From Bacteroidota bacterium (GTDB taxonomy: Bacteria; Bacteroidota; Bacteroidia; B-17B0; Aurantibacillaceae): 64,000 nt of DNA. The notes below the pieces were generated by a model that did no database searches, was not told where the DNA came from, and saw only the letters and a list, made by a program, of their open reading frames with translations. Every line of letters starts with the position of its first letter. The stretch's first letter is position 1. Location: positions 1-64,000 of the forward strand of contig JAUXTT010000040.1 in assembly GCA_030684395.1 (NCBI GenBank). Direction: 5' to 3'. Positions 44,901 to 54,779 of the stretch are shown here, in pieces. A program made the translations under genes and the position numbers.

Positions 44901-47900
44901 TTCCGTTACATACATTATAGCAAGTTGCATTTGTTGAAGTTGCATTTAAAGATAACGCAACCGGTTCAGTAATAGTTACTGTTGATTGAGAAGAACAATT
45001 ATTATTGTCTATAATGTTGACAGTGTAAGTTCCGGCACAAATGTTATTGTTGAAAGATGTAGAAACTGAATTTGACCAGGAATAAGAATAAGGTGTAGTT
45101 CCGCCTGTTGCATTAACTGTAGCAGAACCATTACAAGAGCCATTACATGTTACATTCGAAGAGTTTATAATAGTTGATGTTAACGCAGCCGGTTGTGTAA
45201 TACTTGTTGATGCAGATGCTGAACAGCCTCTGAAATCAGTGACGCTAACACTATAAGTTCCTGCACATAACCCTAAGGCAGTTTGCGTTGTTTGATTGTT
45301 TACATCTGTCCATGCAAAGTTATAAGGAGTTGTTCCGTTTGTTACAGAAACTGTTGCGCTTCCATTACACCCACTATAGCAAGATACATTCGCTGTGTTT
45401 ATGTTTGCAGATAAACCTGGAGGATTGACCAAAGTAATGCTTGTTGTTTTTGAACAACCTTTAGAATCAGTAACAGTAATGTTATGAACTCCTGCACCTA
45501 AACCTGTTACGTTTGCTGTGTTTTGTACCGGGATTATTGCCCATTGAAAAGAGTAAGGAGCTGTTCCCCCAAAAGCGGAGGCAATACCGGTTCCGTTTAA
45601 TTGCCCGTTACAAACAGGATCTGTGCCCAATGCATTAATTTGAAGTATTGCCGGTTCTGTTATGGTAACAGCAGCCGCAGAAATACACCCGTTCGCATCT
45701 ATAACCTGAACACCAACTACACCCGTTCCCAAATTGTTAGCGGTTTGAGATGTTTGCGATGTGGGTGTCCATAAATAGGTATAAGGAGCTGTTCCACCTG
45801 TTGCACTAACTGTTGCAGATCCATTATTACCACCATTGCAACTTACCATTGTGCTGGACGTTATGCTGGCAGTAGGGCCACTTAAATCTACCATAGTTAA
45901 CGGAACATTCAAAGTACAGTTGTTTCCGTCTTTAATGGTAACAGTATAAGTAGCTGCACTAAGGTTATTGAATGAACCCGGCCCAAACGCACCACCATTT
46001 AATGAAAATGAATAGCTGCCTGCACCACCTGCACCCACTACGGTTGCATTGCCATCGGCCTGATTGCAATGTGGATTGGAAATTGTTGGGGTTAATGATA
46101 GTACTGTTGGTTGAGCAAGAGTTCTTGTTCCGGTAACAACACAGCCGTTAGCATCTGTAACTGTTACAGAGTAGGTTCCTATTGGCAAACCACTTGCAGT
46201 AGACGTGTTAAATGCACCCGGTGTCCAGATATAAGAATAGGGAGTTCTTCCTCCACTCACATTTGCACTTATTGTACCATCACTTCCATTATTACAGCTA
46301 ATATTGGTTGAAGTTAAATTTAAACCAAGGGCCAAAGGTTCAGAAACAATGCCGCTTGTACTTGTTACACATCCATGAACATCTGTTACGATTACACTGT
46401 AAGTTCCTACAGTTAAATTCGAAACACTTGCCAAATTTCCAACATTTGGTGTCCATGAATAAATATATGGAGCAGTTGAACCACCTGTCATAGAAACAGT
46501 AATGGAACCTGTGTTACCTCCTGCACATCCTACATGAGTTAAGGAAGAAACACTAACTGTTCCACCCGGTGTTGAATTAACAGTAACGCTTCCGCTTGCG
46601 GTACACCCTTGAGAGTCGGTAACAGTTACAGAGTATGCTCCGGCAATTACCGGAATGGTTGTAGCAGCTGAGCCTGCCCCACTACTCCAGATGTATGAAT
46701 AAGCAGCGGTTCCACCTGTTGCAATAACAGTAGCAGCTCCATTATCATCTGTACAATTGGAATTTAAAGTAGTGAATGATAATGTTAAAGCTGCTGCAGG
46801 CTGTGTAACTGTAAAAGGCACATTTGACATACATCCGTTATTATCTCTTACAACTACTGTATAGTTAGAAGAACTTAATCCTGTGAAATTTGTTGTTGAT
46901 CCGAATCCGCCGCCATTTAATGAATAGGTGTAAGGAGCAACCCCACCTGTTTGTGTAATAACAGCGGTTCCGTTAGTTTCACCAAAACAAGATACGCTGG
47001 TGCTTGATTGAACTGACCCAAGCAATAATGCAGGCTGATTGATTGTGAATACTTCTGTTTCATTACAACCTGCCATATCGGTAACAGTTGCTGTGTAGGT
47101 TCCTGCGGATAAATTGGTAAATACCCCTGTTCCATTGGTAAAACCCGTATTTAAAAAATAAGTATTTGATCCGGCACCACCTGTGGCAATTACTATTGCA
47201 CTACCGTTGTTCCCACCATTGCAGCTAACATGTGTAACCGTTCCTAAAGAAACAGCAGGGGTCATAATATTTCCTACAGCAACTGTATTGGTTATAGTGC
47301 AGTTGTTTGCGTCTTTCACCGTTACTGTGTAGGTTGCAGGTGTTAATCCGGCAAACAAAGTTCCGGACTGAAAATTAACTCCATCTATTGAGTATTGGTA
47401 AACAGAAGTGCCTCCGGTAACTGATCCAACCAAAACACTGCCATTTGTTTGCCCGCAATTTGCAGAAACAGAGCTTAAAACAACGGCTGTTGGACCTGCC
47501 GTATTAGAAACTACAGCAGTTACTGAATAAGTACAAAAATTAAAATCTCTTGTTACTATTGGGTAAGACCCTGCGGAAAGATTTGGATAAAACAATGTTG
47601 TAGAGAAAGGACCTCCGTTAAATGAATATTGATAATCAATTGTACCACCTGTTGTAGCTCCAATCGTTACACTTCCGTTTGCTAAACTGCAGGTTGAGTT
47701 AGTTGTTGCGAAAGCCTGAGCAGTTGGGCCTGCAATGTTAGCTATTGTAATTTGGCTTAAGTAAGTACAAGAGTTTGCATCTTGAACAGTTACAGTATAG
47801 TTTGCGGCACTTAAATTGGTGAAAGGAATTGATGTGGTGAAGGCTCCACCGTTTAGAGAATAAGTGTATGGAGAAGTTCCTCCGCTTGTAGGTCCAACAT

Positions 47901-50900
47901 CTATACTTCCGTTAGTATTACTGCAAGTAGAGTTATTACCAGTCAATGTTTGAGCATTTGGACCGGGAGTATTCGAAACAACTATTGAAGATGTAAATTG
48001 ACAACCATTGGCATCAACAACAGCAAGTGTATATGTTCCTGCTCCAACAGTATAAGTTGTCGCTCCTGTAAAGGCACTCCCATTAAATGAGTATGTGTAA
48101 GGACCCGTACCGCCAGTTGTACTTCCAAATGTAACCACACCGTTGGTATTACCACAAGTTGAGTTAGCACTTGTTAAGTTTTGTGCAGTAGGCGAAGGCG
48201 TAATTCCAACTGTTACAATATCGGAAAACTGACAACCATTGTTATCACTCACAGTTACCGGATAAGTTCCGGGTGCAATATTAGTGTAGTTGGTTACAGT
48301 TGAAAAAATACTTCCGTTAAATGAATAAGAATAAGGAGATGATCCTCCGGTTTGGCCTAAAATACTTACTGTTCCATTTGAAGGAATACAGGATGAATTG
48401 GTAGAAGTAACATTCAATGCAGTTGGGCCACCGCTGTTACTTACCCCAATTGTGGTTGTGTATGTGCATGCATTGGCATCACTTACAATAACAGTATGCG
48501 TATTGGCAATTAACCCTAAGTAGTTTGTTGTGCCTGTAAAAGCACCTCCGTCAAATGAATATTGCATTGCACCTGTTCCGCCTGTAACTGTTCCAATTGT
48601 TAGTGTTCCGTTATTTCCCCCGCAAGTTGCAGGTGTTGTTGTTAGGGCAACATTCGACGGTCCCGGAATATTATTTATAGAAGTATTAGCACTATAAGTA
48701 CAACCATTTCCATCTGTTACCACAACTGTATATGTAGTAGCGGCTAAACCTGTATAAGAAGTGGTAGTGGTTGACGAACCTCCGTTAACAGCGAAAGAAT
48801 AAGTTGCAACACCACCGGTAACTGCACCAATAGTTAATTGACCATTGCTGTTACCACAAGTAGAAGAGGTTGGTGTAAGAACAACATCCGTTGGCCCTGC
48901 AATAGTTGAAACAACAATTGAACTACTGAATGTGCAACCGAAATTATCCTTTACAGAATAAGTATAGGTACCGGCAAGTAAATTTGTGTATGATGTAGTT
49001 GAAGTAAATGCACTGCTGTTAAAAGAGTAGGTATATGGAGCGCTTCCACCTGTTGTTGATCCTAAGTTCACCGACCCGTTTGCATTTCCACAAGTACTTG
49101 AACCTGGTGTAGCAACTTGAGCAGTTGGGTTTGAAGCATTGGCAACTGAAATGGTTTGACTAAGTACACAACCATTTGCGTCTTTTACCCCAATTGTATA
49201 TGTTGCAGGCCCTGTTAAAGTGGTAAAATTTGTTGATGCTCCGTAAGCACCTCCGTTAATATTATATATATATCCCGGGCCAGTTCCGCCTGTAACTGCA
49301 CCAACTGAAATACTTCCATCAGCCTGACCACAATGCGCAGTGTTTGAAGTTAGTGCAACTGCGCTCGCTCCGGGCTGATCTGTTATTATAAGAGTAGCAT
49401 TGTTTCTGCATCCGTTTGCATCAATTACATTTACTGTATGCGAGCCAGCCGTGAGATTGGCGTAATTAGTAAGTGCGGTATTTGTGCCTCCGTCAACATT
49501 GTATTGATAAGCTGGCGTTCCACCCGTAGAAGCGGAAACAGTTATCAAGCCGTTGTTGTTACCACACGTGGGATTACCTCCACTTAGAGCGGGTGCAGTT
49601 GGGTTTGGGTACACATTAACCGATGATGTATTTGTAGAAACACAAGAACCAATTGTTGTTGTATGTGTTACAGTGTATGTTCCTGTGGCAGCCCAGGTTA
49701 CTCCTGTTGGACTGACCATTGAACTTGTGGAAGGTGTTGCCGATGGAAAACTCCATGAATGAGTAGCACTTGCACCGGTTCCGGTATTGGTAAAGTTAAA
49801 TGAATTTACATTCAAACATTGATGTGCTGATTGAGTATAGGATGAAGTTGGTTGAGGATTAATGGTTATTGAATAAGTGATTGGTGTTCCTGAGCATCCT
49901 GTTAGAGTAGGTGTAACAGTAATGGTTGATGTGATTGGAGAACTTGTAGTATTGATTCCTGTGAATGCAGGGACGTTACCTGTTCCGTTAGCACCCAAGC
50001 CAATTGGAGTTGTTGAATTTGTCCATGTGTAAGTTGCACCTGCAGGTGAACTTACAAAATTTGTAGCTGCGATACTTGTTCCTGCACAAACAGAGATAGC
50101 TGAAGGAGTTGTAATTGAAGGGCGAGCTCTTACAGTAAGCACAGTTGTTGAAGTACAAGAAACAGTTCCTGATGTTGCAGTTACAATATAACTGTATGAC
50201 CCGGCAGTGGAAGGAGCTGTAATACCAGTAGGATTTTGTGAAGAAGAAGTAAAACTTCCCGGGCCTGTCCATGAATAGGTTGCTCCAGCCACACTAGTAG
50301 CCGTTAAATTAAAATTACTTCCTTCACAAACAGGACCGCTGTTAGCCGCCGTAACAGAGCAAGAACAAGTGTTGGCTGTAATAATTGCGTTTGCGCTTGT
50401 TGAAGAGGGGCATAGCGGATTTCCTGCGGCAGAAGTTGCTGTGTAAGTATATGTTCCTCCGGCCGCAGGTAGTGCAGTTACACTTGTTCCTGTTGTTCCG
50501 CTTAATCCTGCTGAAGGAGTCCATGTGTATGTTCCGTTACCGCCGCTTGCTGTTAACACAACAGGCTGTCCATTACAAACAGTTGTGGTGGTGGGCGTAA
50601 CAGAGACAGGTAATTGAATTCCTGAATTAGCACCTATAACATAATTACATACGTCACCGGCATAACCATCTATCATTATATAATAGGTATTGCCAGGAGT
50701 TAGCCCGGCAGCTGAAATGGTAGTGGGTCCTGCAACGGCAGAACCAGGGCTCCAACAAGTATAGTTTGTAACCGAACCGGAACAATTATTGGCACTGAAG
50801 ATCATAATTTGTATTCCGCGATTAATGGTTGTACTGGTTACCCAAACATTAAATGAAATAGAAGTTGATGAAGCAACAAAGTATAAAAAGGAATTATTTT

Positions 50901-51558
50901 CAAGAGTACCACAAAAAGCACTACTTAGCTGCGACCATGAATTTGATGTATAAGAAGACGAAGTGTTTCCGCAATATCCGTTGAGATCACAAATAGGAGT
51001 AGCTGTTGCGCATGTATTTCCCGCAGGCGCATTTCCAACACATGTTGGCGGTGGTGGTGGAGTAGTTATGCAAATAGAAAAAGTTGTATTAGAGGGAACT
51101 GAGGAGTAATAATGATATACTCTTACCCAATAAGTATTACCGACAACAAGATTAGTAAGTGATGCTGTCTCTGTTCCTCCTGAATTTGTGGCATCTCTGC
51201 AAATCACAGATGTGCCGCCACAGGATCCTGAGAACACCTGCACAACGGCATCAAACCCTGAAGGCCCTGACACAACAACATTATGGCTGGTTGAAGTGGC
51301 AACAAAGTTATACCAAACATCATCGTTAGCATTACCACTACAGCCTGATTGCGATTGAGTGGCGTTGGCTACGTTTCCTGTAACTGAATTGCAACTGAGG
51401 TTTGGGCTGGGTGTTAAGGTTGTACCCGGGCAATTATTATTAGCGGGAGCTTGCGCTTTTGCTTTATCAGCGATAATTATCGCTATTATGAAGACCACAA
51501 TTGTGATCCATCCTCTTACGATACTCGTAAGGTCGTTGAAGTAACATAGCCTTTTCAT
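41995..51558 (-). CDS. Giant SprB-like repeat adhesin with type IX (CHU_C) sorting domain
   Basis: The 3187-residue protein has an N-terminal signal (hydrophobic about 17-31, cleavage near AKAQ). Two domains with DVWYNFVATSTSH and TPGNTYYIMIDG (about 38-310) follow, then Ig-like and PKD regions (about 310-650). About 27 tandem units of 75-80 residues span about 653-2745. Two more Ig-like segments, two PKD domains (NWSFGDAATST, YEWTFGEPSS) and a CHU_C domain (VPNAFSPNEDSKNEVF, YNRWGELIFES) close the protein. The repeats match the SprB type; SprB itself is the moving gliding adhesin of Flavobacterium. It is probably surface-displayed through type IX secretion. Whether the organism glides cannot be told. 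No PorP/SprF gene adjoins it. Confidence 0.9.
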   Translation of the reverse strand: MKRLCYFNDLTSIVRGWITIVVFIIAIIIADKAKAQAPANNNCPGTTLTPSPNLSCNSVTGNVANATQSQSGCSGNANDDVWYNFVATSTSHNVVVSGPSGFDAVVQVFSGSCGGTSVICRDATNSGGTETASLTNLVVGNTYWVRVYHYYSSVPSNTTFSICITTPPPPPTCVGNAPAGNTCATATPICDLNGYCGNTSSSYTSNSWSQLSSAFCGTLENNSFLYFVASSTSISFNVWVTSTTINRGIQIMIFSANNCSGSVTNYTCWSPGSAVAGPTTISAAGLTPGNTYYIMIDGYAGDVCNYVIGANSGIQLPVSVTPTTTTVCNGQPVVLTASGGNGTYTWTPSAGLSGTTGTSVTALPAAGGTYTYTATSAAGNPLCPSSTSANAIITANTCSCSVTAANSGPVCEGSNFNLTATSVAGATYSWTGPGSFTSSSQNPTGITAPSTAGSYSYIVTATSGTVSCTSTTVLTVRARPSITTPSAISVCAGTSIAATNFVSSPAGATYTWTNSTTPIGLGANGTGNVPAFTGINTTSSPITSTITVTPTLTGCSGTPITYSITINPQPTSSYTQSAHQCLNVNSFNFTNTGTGASATHSWSFPSATPSTSSMVSPTGVTWAATGTYTVTHTTTIGSCVSTNTSSVNVYPNPTAPALSGGNPTCGNNNGLITVSASTGGTPAYQYNVDGGTNTALTNYANLTAGSHTVNVIDANGCRNNATLIITDQPGASAVALTSNTAHCGQADGSISVGAVTGGTGPGYIYNINGGAYGASTNFTTLTGPATYTIGVKDANGCVLSQTISVANASNPTAQVATPGSSTCGNANGSVNLGSTTGGSAPYTYSFNSSAFTSTTSYTNLLAGTYTYSVKDNFGCTFSSSIVVSTIAGPTDVVLTPTSSTCGNSNGQLTIGAVTGGVATYSFAVNGGSSTTTTSYTGLAATTYTVVVTDGNGCTYSANTSINNIPGPSNVALTTTPATCGGNNGTLTIGTVTGGTGAMQYSFDGGAFTGTTNYLGLIANTHTVIVSDANACTYTTTIGVSNSGGPTALNVTSTNSSCIPSNGTVSILGQTGGSSPYSYSFNGSIFSTVTNYTNIAPGTYPVTVSDNNGCQFSDIVTVGITPSPTAQNLTSANSTCGNTNGVVTFGSTTGGTGPYTYSFNGSAFTGATTYTVGAGTYTLAVVDANGCQFTSSIVVSNTPGPNAQTLTGNNSTCSNTNGSIDVGPTSGGTSPYTYSLNGGAFTTSIPFTNLSAANYTVTVQDANSCTYLSQITIANIAGPTAQAFATTNSTCSLANGSVTIGATTGGTIDYQYSFNGGPFSTTLFYPNLSAGSYPIVTRDFNFCTYSVTAVVSNTAGPTAVVLSSVSANCGQTNGSVLVGSVTGGTSVYQYSIDGVNFQSGTLFAGLTPATYTVTVKDANNCTITNTVAVGNIMTPAVSLGTVTHVSCNGGNNGSAIVIATGGAGSNTYFLNTGFTNGTGVFTNLSAGTYTATVTDMAGCNETEVFTINQPALLLGSVQSSTSVSCFGETNGTAVITQTGGVAPYTYSLNGGGFGSTTNFTGLSSSNYTVVVRDNNGCMSNVPFTVTQPAAALTLSFTTLNSNCTDDNGAATVIATGGTAAYSYIWSSGAGSAATTIPVIAGAYSVTVTDSQGCTASGSVTVNSTPGGTVSVSSLTHVGCAGGNTGSITVSMTGGSTAPYIYSWTPNVGNLASVSNLTVGTYSVIVTDVHGCVTSTSGIVSEPLALGLNLTSTNISCNNGSDGTISANVSGGRTPYSYIWTPGAFNTSTASGLPIGTYSVTVTDANGCVVTGTRTLAQPTVLSLTPTISNPHCNQADGNATVVGAGGAGSYSFSLNGGAFGPGSFNNLSAATYTVTIKDGNNCTLNVPLTMVDLSGPTASITSSTMVSCNGGNNGSATVSATGGTAPYTYLWTPTSQTSQTANNLGTGVVGVQVIDANGCISAAAVTITEPAILQINALGTDPVCNGQLNGTGIASAFGGTAPYSFQWAIIPVQNTANVTGLGAGVHNITVTDSKGCSKTTSITLVNPPGLSANINTANVSCYSGCNGSATVSVTNGTTPYNFAWTDVNNQTTQTALGLCAGTYSVSVTDFRGCSASASTSITQPAALTSTIINSSNVTCNGSCNGSATVNATGGTTPYSYSWSNSVSTSFNNNICAGTYTVNIIDNNNCSSQSTVTITEPVALSLNATSTNATCYNVCNGTATANFSGGTAPYTFLWQPSLSTVFNPTNLCDGTHTLTVTDNNGCIQNTTVIITEPSALTATTTVASNAICGQSNGTAQVDVSGGTSPFSYQWSTGANTAIITNLLGGFYSVDVTDANGCSVNSVANLNDIPAPVITVISYTDITCYGMNNGTAVVTVVGGTAPYNPQPWLLPVTLQPNPMQDGTGLYPGNNICQIIDADGCISSVTIPIFEPTQLVSATNNVEPVSCFGYCDGTATTLVNGGTIPYQYIWNDAPSQFTPTASNLCNGDYTCNVTDANGCTTSQEVTINQPMPLLINNNIVSTISCYGANDGLINLTITGGNPSYDYIWSPNIGSGPTVTNLPPGVDTLVVIDSKGCQQSSLYTITQPDSLSITVNASPSTCSNTNGTIGLNVSGGTPLYMYQWNDLQSQISATAINLSAPASYNCIVTDSKGCTKSVNTPLNDLPPPIIGSVTTTMVKCNGDSTGTATVIAQSGGSSTYNYQWFDGSNLLGTSQTISNLAAGNYIIVVKDTNNCNVSGTATVTEPFPLTLTLNSDQTACNGQTLGVSASAGNGTAPYTYTWIGQGASTFGGGNYNLSYTNSSISTSLVLPYTVTITDTNNCPAVTQEFNITVLPKLNVTTTNTTGCVGNQAALQATATGGMNGPYTFTWNTAIPVTQVGDTSNINVSVVNTTTAIYSLTVTDGCSNAETASAQVSANPTPNAAILGLNRKGCEKLSVTFIGSAGTGFTNCTYNWSFGDAATSTDSLLVHEYSAISTQVDSFDVQLIVTSALGCSDTTIMNNYIVVYPNPTAGFFSDPVNATEFDPNITFINQSTLGCSYEWTFGEPSSQNDTSTLCNANHYYMNPGTYDVNLLVTTNKGCKDSVKKQVNIAKEFAIYVPNAFSPNEDSKNEVFIPVGVGIDENKYEMQIYNRWGELIFESNNLSKGWDGKSKGGKETVQEDIYVWKIIAYDLKDMAHNLSGSVMVVR
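43322..49603 (-). repeat. SprB-type tandem repeat array (about 27 units)
   Basis: Each unit follows a plan of Cys-x-x-x-Asn-Gly, TGGT-PY-Y, AGTYTVTV-DANGC and a closing ITEP or VSNTAGP-like strand. The ten N-terminal units (653-1425, roughly 47270-49603) have TCGNTNG and end in GPTA. The remaining 17 have SCNG-CNGSATV and end in TEPA-L. Units are diverged at DNA level, with no identical neighbours. Confidence 0.85.
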
Positions 51559-51703
51559 GACTCATGGGGATTTGGTGATGATTCGGAACGGGAAGATTGG
51601 AAAAGTGGAGGGTGAAAGAATCCGGCCAATTCAGGGAGCATTAGCAATTTTTTTAATACGGATTTATCCGGAAGAAAGCAGGTTGGGAAACTTAGGACGA
51701 ATT

Positions 51704-52108
51704 CTATTCGCGATAAGCGTATTCCCAGGAGTAAATCATCATGATGTTGTTATCTGCTAAAACAGATTTTACATCAGCAAGTGTTGGATTTTCTTTTTGT
51801 TTGTGGCACATTACTGTAAGCTCGAATTTTTTCTCATCGAACCAACAAAAAGTAATCTCAGGATTTTTCCTTATGGAAGCTATGGCTTCTTCCATATCTT
51901 TTGTTGAATACAATTCTTTGTCAATTGTAATTGAAAAGGAACTACCCAAGCCTTTATATTCAGGTAGTCCCTTTTTGATATTTTCAGATACCATTTTTTC
52001 GATAGAGGCATCATCTATCAAAGCGTTATTTTGCGCTGTTACTTTTTGAGAGTTCATGATCAAGGCAATGAACCCGAGGAGGATGGAGGATGTTAGGTAA
52101 GTTTTCAT
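51704..52108 (-). CDS. Exported small protein of unknown function
   Basis: The 134-residue protein has a signal peptide (about 1-26, ending KVTAQ). The mature part of about 108 residues mixes helices and strands (IDDASIEKMVSENIKKGLPE, ITFCWFDEKKFELTVMCHKQ), with a pair of cysteines that could form a disulfide. I do not recognise the family. It lies 145 bp upstream of the giant adhesin gene on the same strand and could be co-transcribed with it, but no functional tie is visible. Confidence 0.7.
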   Translation of the reverse strand: MKTYLTSSILLGFIALIMNSQKVTAQNNALIDDASIEKMVSENIKKGLPEYKGLGSSFSITIDKELYSTKDMEEAIASIRKNPEITFCWFDEKKFELTVMCHKQKENPTLADVKSVLADNNIMMIYSWEYAYRE

Positions 52109-52570
52109 GTTTTAGGAATTTAGGTTGTTAAAAGTATGGCTAGTTAAAAGCTCTATTCCAAATTTAATAAAACTCTATGCCTATTTCCAAATTTTCGCGG
52201 AAAATATTTCTTCGAATAGCCATTTTATTCTATCCAAGTTCATTTTTTTATCGACGAATTTTTTTAATCCGCAAATTGAGAAAAAGCAATTTTTGGGCAT
52301 AAAAACTAAACGATTATTTCATTATAAAAATGCTGATTTTACTAATTTTTCACGCTTTTTAATAAAGCCAAAAAAGCATGAAAAATCGCATAATTCGAGT
52401 ATCCTATGAATAGCTATAATTCGTCGACTAAAAACCGGATTTTTACGTTAAATAAATTTTGGGCAAAATACTGATTTTGGTCGAAGATATTTTGATTTAG
52501 GTCGATAAAAATGGAGTTTTTGGAGTCTTGAAGGAGAAAACTTTAGTTTTACATACGATTATCAGGAAAA
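52109..52570. other. AT-rich intergenic region (462 bp)
   Basis: I see no convincing gene here. A short open frame at 52125-52409 has no family features, low complexity and no ribosome-binding context. Two similar short sequences (TTTTGGTCGAAGATATTTTG, 52472-52491, and a diverged TTTAGGTCGATAAAA nearby) occur. A weak promoter for the flavoprotein (TTTTGG, 20 bp, TAGTTTTA) may lie at its end. Confidence 0.4.
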
Positions 52571-53788
52571 GTGGAGATACAAAATACAAGCATAAAAAAA
52601 ATTGCTATTGTTGGCGGCGGCCCGGCATCCATGATACTTGCGGCTGAATTAAACGCAAAAAAATACGATATTTCTGTTTTCGAGAAAAATGCTGCCTTAG
52701 GACGAAAATTTTTGGTTGCGGGAAAAGGCGGGTTTAATCTAACGCATTCTGAGCCTATTGATTTACTTGAGAAAAAGTATATACCGGATGATTTTCAAAA
52801 ACGTTCATTAAACTGTTTTAACAACAGCGACCTGCGTGAGTGGTTTGACAATATTGGGATTAAAACATACATAGGAACCAGTAAACGTGTATTTCCTGTA
52901 AAAGGAACTAAACCAATTGAGGTATTAAAAGCCATAGAAGAAAAGCTAAAAACTAATAAAGTAAAAATCTATACAGAGCATGAGTGGAAGGGATTTGCAG
53001 GAAACGGGGAGTTGATGTTTTTTGATAAGTCTGCCACAAAATATATGAAATTTGATATTGTTGTTTTTGCTTTAGGAGGTGGCAGTTGGCAAGTTACCGG
53101 CTCAAATGATAAATGGTTAGGATATTTCTCAGGTAAAGGTGTTGCTATAAAACAATTTGAGCCTTCGAATTGCGCATTTAAAATTGAATGGGGCAATAAA
53201 ATGATAAAAGAAATGGAAGGAAAGGTTTTAAAGAATTGCCATTTCTCTTGTGGTTCTAAAACACATAAAGGTGAAGCCGTTTTAACCAAATTTGGAATAG
53301 AGGGAAGTGGAGTTTATCCCTTAAGTTCAGAGATTAGAAAGCAACTGAAAAAATCGGGAAAAACTACTGTGAAAATTGATTTTAAACCTGAGTTAAGCGA
53401 GCCAGAAATTGAAAAGCGCTTTGATAAAATGGGTAAGTTGAATATAAAACAAATTCTTTCTCAAAAAGTAAACCTTACTGATTTGCAATGCGACTTGATA
53501 AAACAAGAAACAACCAAGGAGCAATATACAGATCCAAAGTATCTTTCCAAATTGATCAAAGCATTTTCACTTAATATTACTGGTCTTGCACCAATTGACG
53601 AAGCTATCTCCACTGTTGGAGGAATTGATCTGAACGAGGTGGATGAGAACCTGGAACTGAAAAAAATGCCAAACCACTATTGTATCGGTGAAATGCTGGA
53701 CTGGGATGCTCCTACAGGTGGGTATTTGTTGCAAGGCTGTTTTAGTATGGGATATTATCTTGCACAACATCTGAATATGAAAATGTGA
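52571..53788 (+). CDS. BaiN/HI0933-family NAD(P)/FAD-dependent oxidoreductase
   Basis: The 405-residue flavoprotein starts at a GTG with AGGAAA 2 bp upstream; the first in-frame ATG lies inside the FAD-binding motif and is too late. The Rossmann motif is IVGGGPASMILAAEL (about 12-26). VFEKNAALGRKFLVAGKGG and NLTHSE are the family signature, and the end has GEMLDWDAPTGGYLLQGCFS. Family members include a bile-acid reductase and many enzymes of unknown substrate. It is convergent with nusB. Confidence 0.88.
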   Translation: MEIQNTSIKKIAIVGGGPASMILAAELNAKKYDISVFEKNAALGRKFLVAGKGGFNLTHSEPIDLLEKKYIPDDFQKRSLNCFNNSDLREWFDNIGIKTYIGTSKRVFPVKGTKPIEVLKAIEEKLKTNKVKIYTEHEWKGFAGNGELMFFDKSATKYMKFDIVVFALGGGSWQVTGSNDKWLGYFSGKGVAIKQFEPSNCAFKIEWGNKMIKEMEGKVLKNCHFSCGSKTHKGEAVLTKFGIEGSGVYPLSSEIRKQLKKSGKTTVKIDFKPELSEPEIEKRFDKMGKLNIKQILSQKVNLTDLQCDLIKQETTKEQYTDPKYLSKLIKAFSLNITGLAPIDEAISTVGGIDLNEVDENLELKKMPNHYCIGEMLDWDAPTGGYLLQGCFSMGYYLAQHLNMKM

Positions 53789-53809
53789 CTCGGTAACATT
53801 TTCAATTAA

Positions 53810-54754
53810 CTAGCTTTCCAGTAAACCTCTTCCGGTCTTCTGAACTTTTCCGTTTGCTTTTAACTCAGCAACAGCCTTGTCCAAAACACCATTTATAAAC
53901 ACTTTGCTTTTTGGAGTGCTGTATTGTTTTGCAATTTCAATGTACTCGTTTAGTGATACTTTTACAGGAATACTGCTTAGGTATAATATTTCTGTAAGTG
54001 CCATTTTCATTAGTAATACATCCATAAAAGCAATACGATCGATTTCCCAATTTTGAGTTTTTGCAGAAATCATTTCTTCCGCTTCGTGATTATAAGCTAT
54101 GCATTTGGTAAACAAAGTTCTTGCAAACAATTTATCGTCTTCCGGATCTTTGTATAAAGGGGCTAATGTTATTTTTCCGTCAGAAGAAGCTCCGTCAATG
54201 GTTTTTAGCAAAGTAGTAAGTGCAGTGAAAACATCATCAGCCCAGTGAATGTTTTTTTCTTCTAACCAAAATTCTAACTGCTGATTATCTGCAATGTGAT
54301 TTTTAACAATGAGGTCAACAAATTTTTTATCGGCTTCAACGGATGTTTCAGCTGATGACATGTAAGCTTTGTAATCTTCACCATTTTTTATTTCAGAAAA
54401 AATCTTTCTTACCATGTCGAAATCATTTTGCCAGCTTACTTTTTTGTTGGCGATTTCTTTCTTCAAATGCTCGTTAGTAGTTAACTGAACGAGTATTGAA
54501 TTTTGAATGAACCGTGTGTTTGGGTTCAAGTCCTCTGCGGAAGGCAAGCGCTTGTTTTTGTTGTCTTCTAAAGATACTGAAGCTACATGATGAAGGTCTG
54601 TCAAAAAAGCAAGTAAGTATATGTATAATTCATACACTTTTTCGATGTGCATAAACATTTCTTTTTCAGCTTTGGCCAAATCGTTATTTCCTGATTGAAA
54701 ATAACTGTATAAAGCCTGCATTACTTTTACTCTTAAAAAACGACGATTGATCAT
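53810..54754 (-). CDS. nusB: Transcription antitermination factor NusB
   Basis: The NusB domain lies in the C-terminal half (about 175-300; LFARTLFTKCIAYNHEAEEM, DRIAFMDVLLMKMALTEIL, KVSLNEYIEIAKQYSTPKSK and VFINGVLDKAV). It works with NusE and other Nus factors in rRNA antitermination. The 314 residues greatly exceed the 139 of E. coli because of an N-terminal helical extension of about 170 residues (opening NRRFLRVKVMQALYSYFQSG, itself NusB-like), as is usual in Bacteroidota. No frameshift or truncation is visible. Confidence 0.93.
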   Translation of the reverse strand: MINRRFLRVKVMQALYSYFQSGNNDLAKAEKEMFMHIEKVYELYIYLLAFLTDLHHVASVSLEDNKNKRLPSAEDLNPNTRFIQNSILVQLTTNEHLKKEIANKKVSWQNDFDMVRKIFSEIKNGEDYKAYMSSAETSVEADKKFVDLIVKNHIADNQQLEFWLEEKNIHWADDVFTALTTLLKTIDGASSDGKITLAPLYKDPEDDKLFARTLFTKCIAYNHEAEEMISAKTQNWEIDRIAFMDVLLMKMALTEILYLSSIPVKVSLNEYIEIAKQYSTPKSKVFINGVLDKAVAELKANGKVQKTGRGLLES

Positions 54755-54779
54755 AAAGAACGGTTTAATTTAATTTGAA

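Noticed and set aside
43322-49603. Possible CRISPR or non-coding satellite signal
   Set aside because: The periodicity is in frame, of about 75-80 codons, with diverged DNA. It is a protein repeat array.
52125-52409. 94-codon open frame in the gap before the flavoprotein gene
   Set aside because: It has biased, low-complexity composition, no family features and no promoter or ribosome-binding context.
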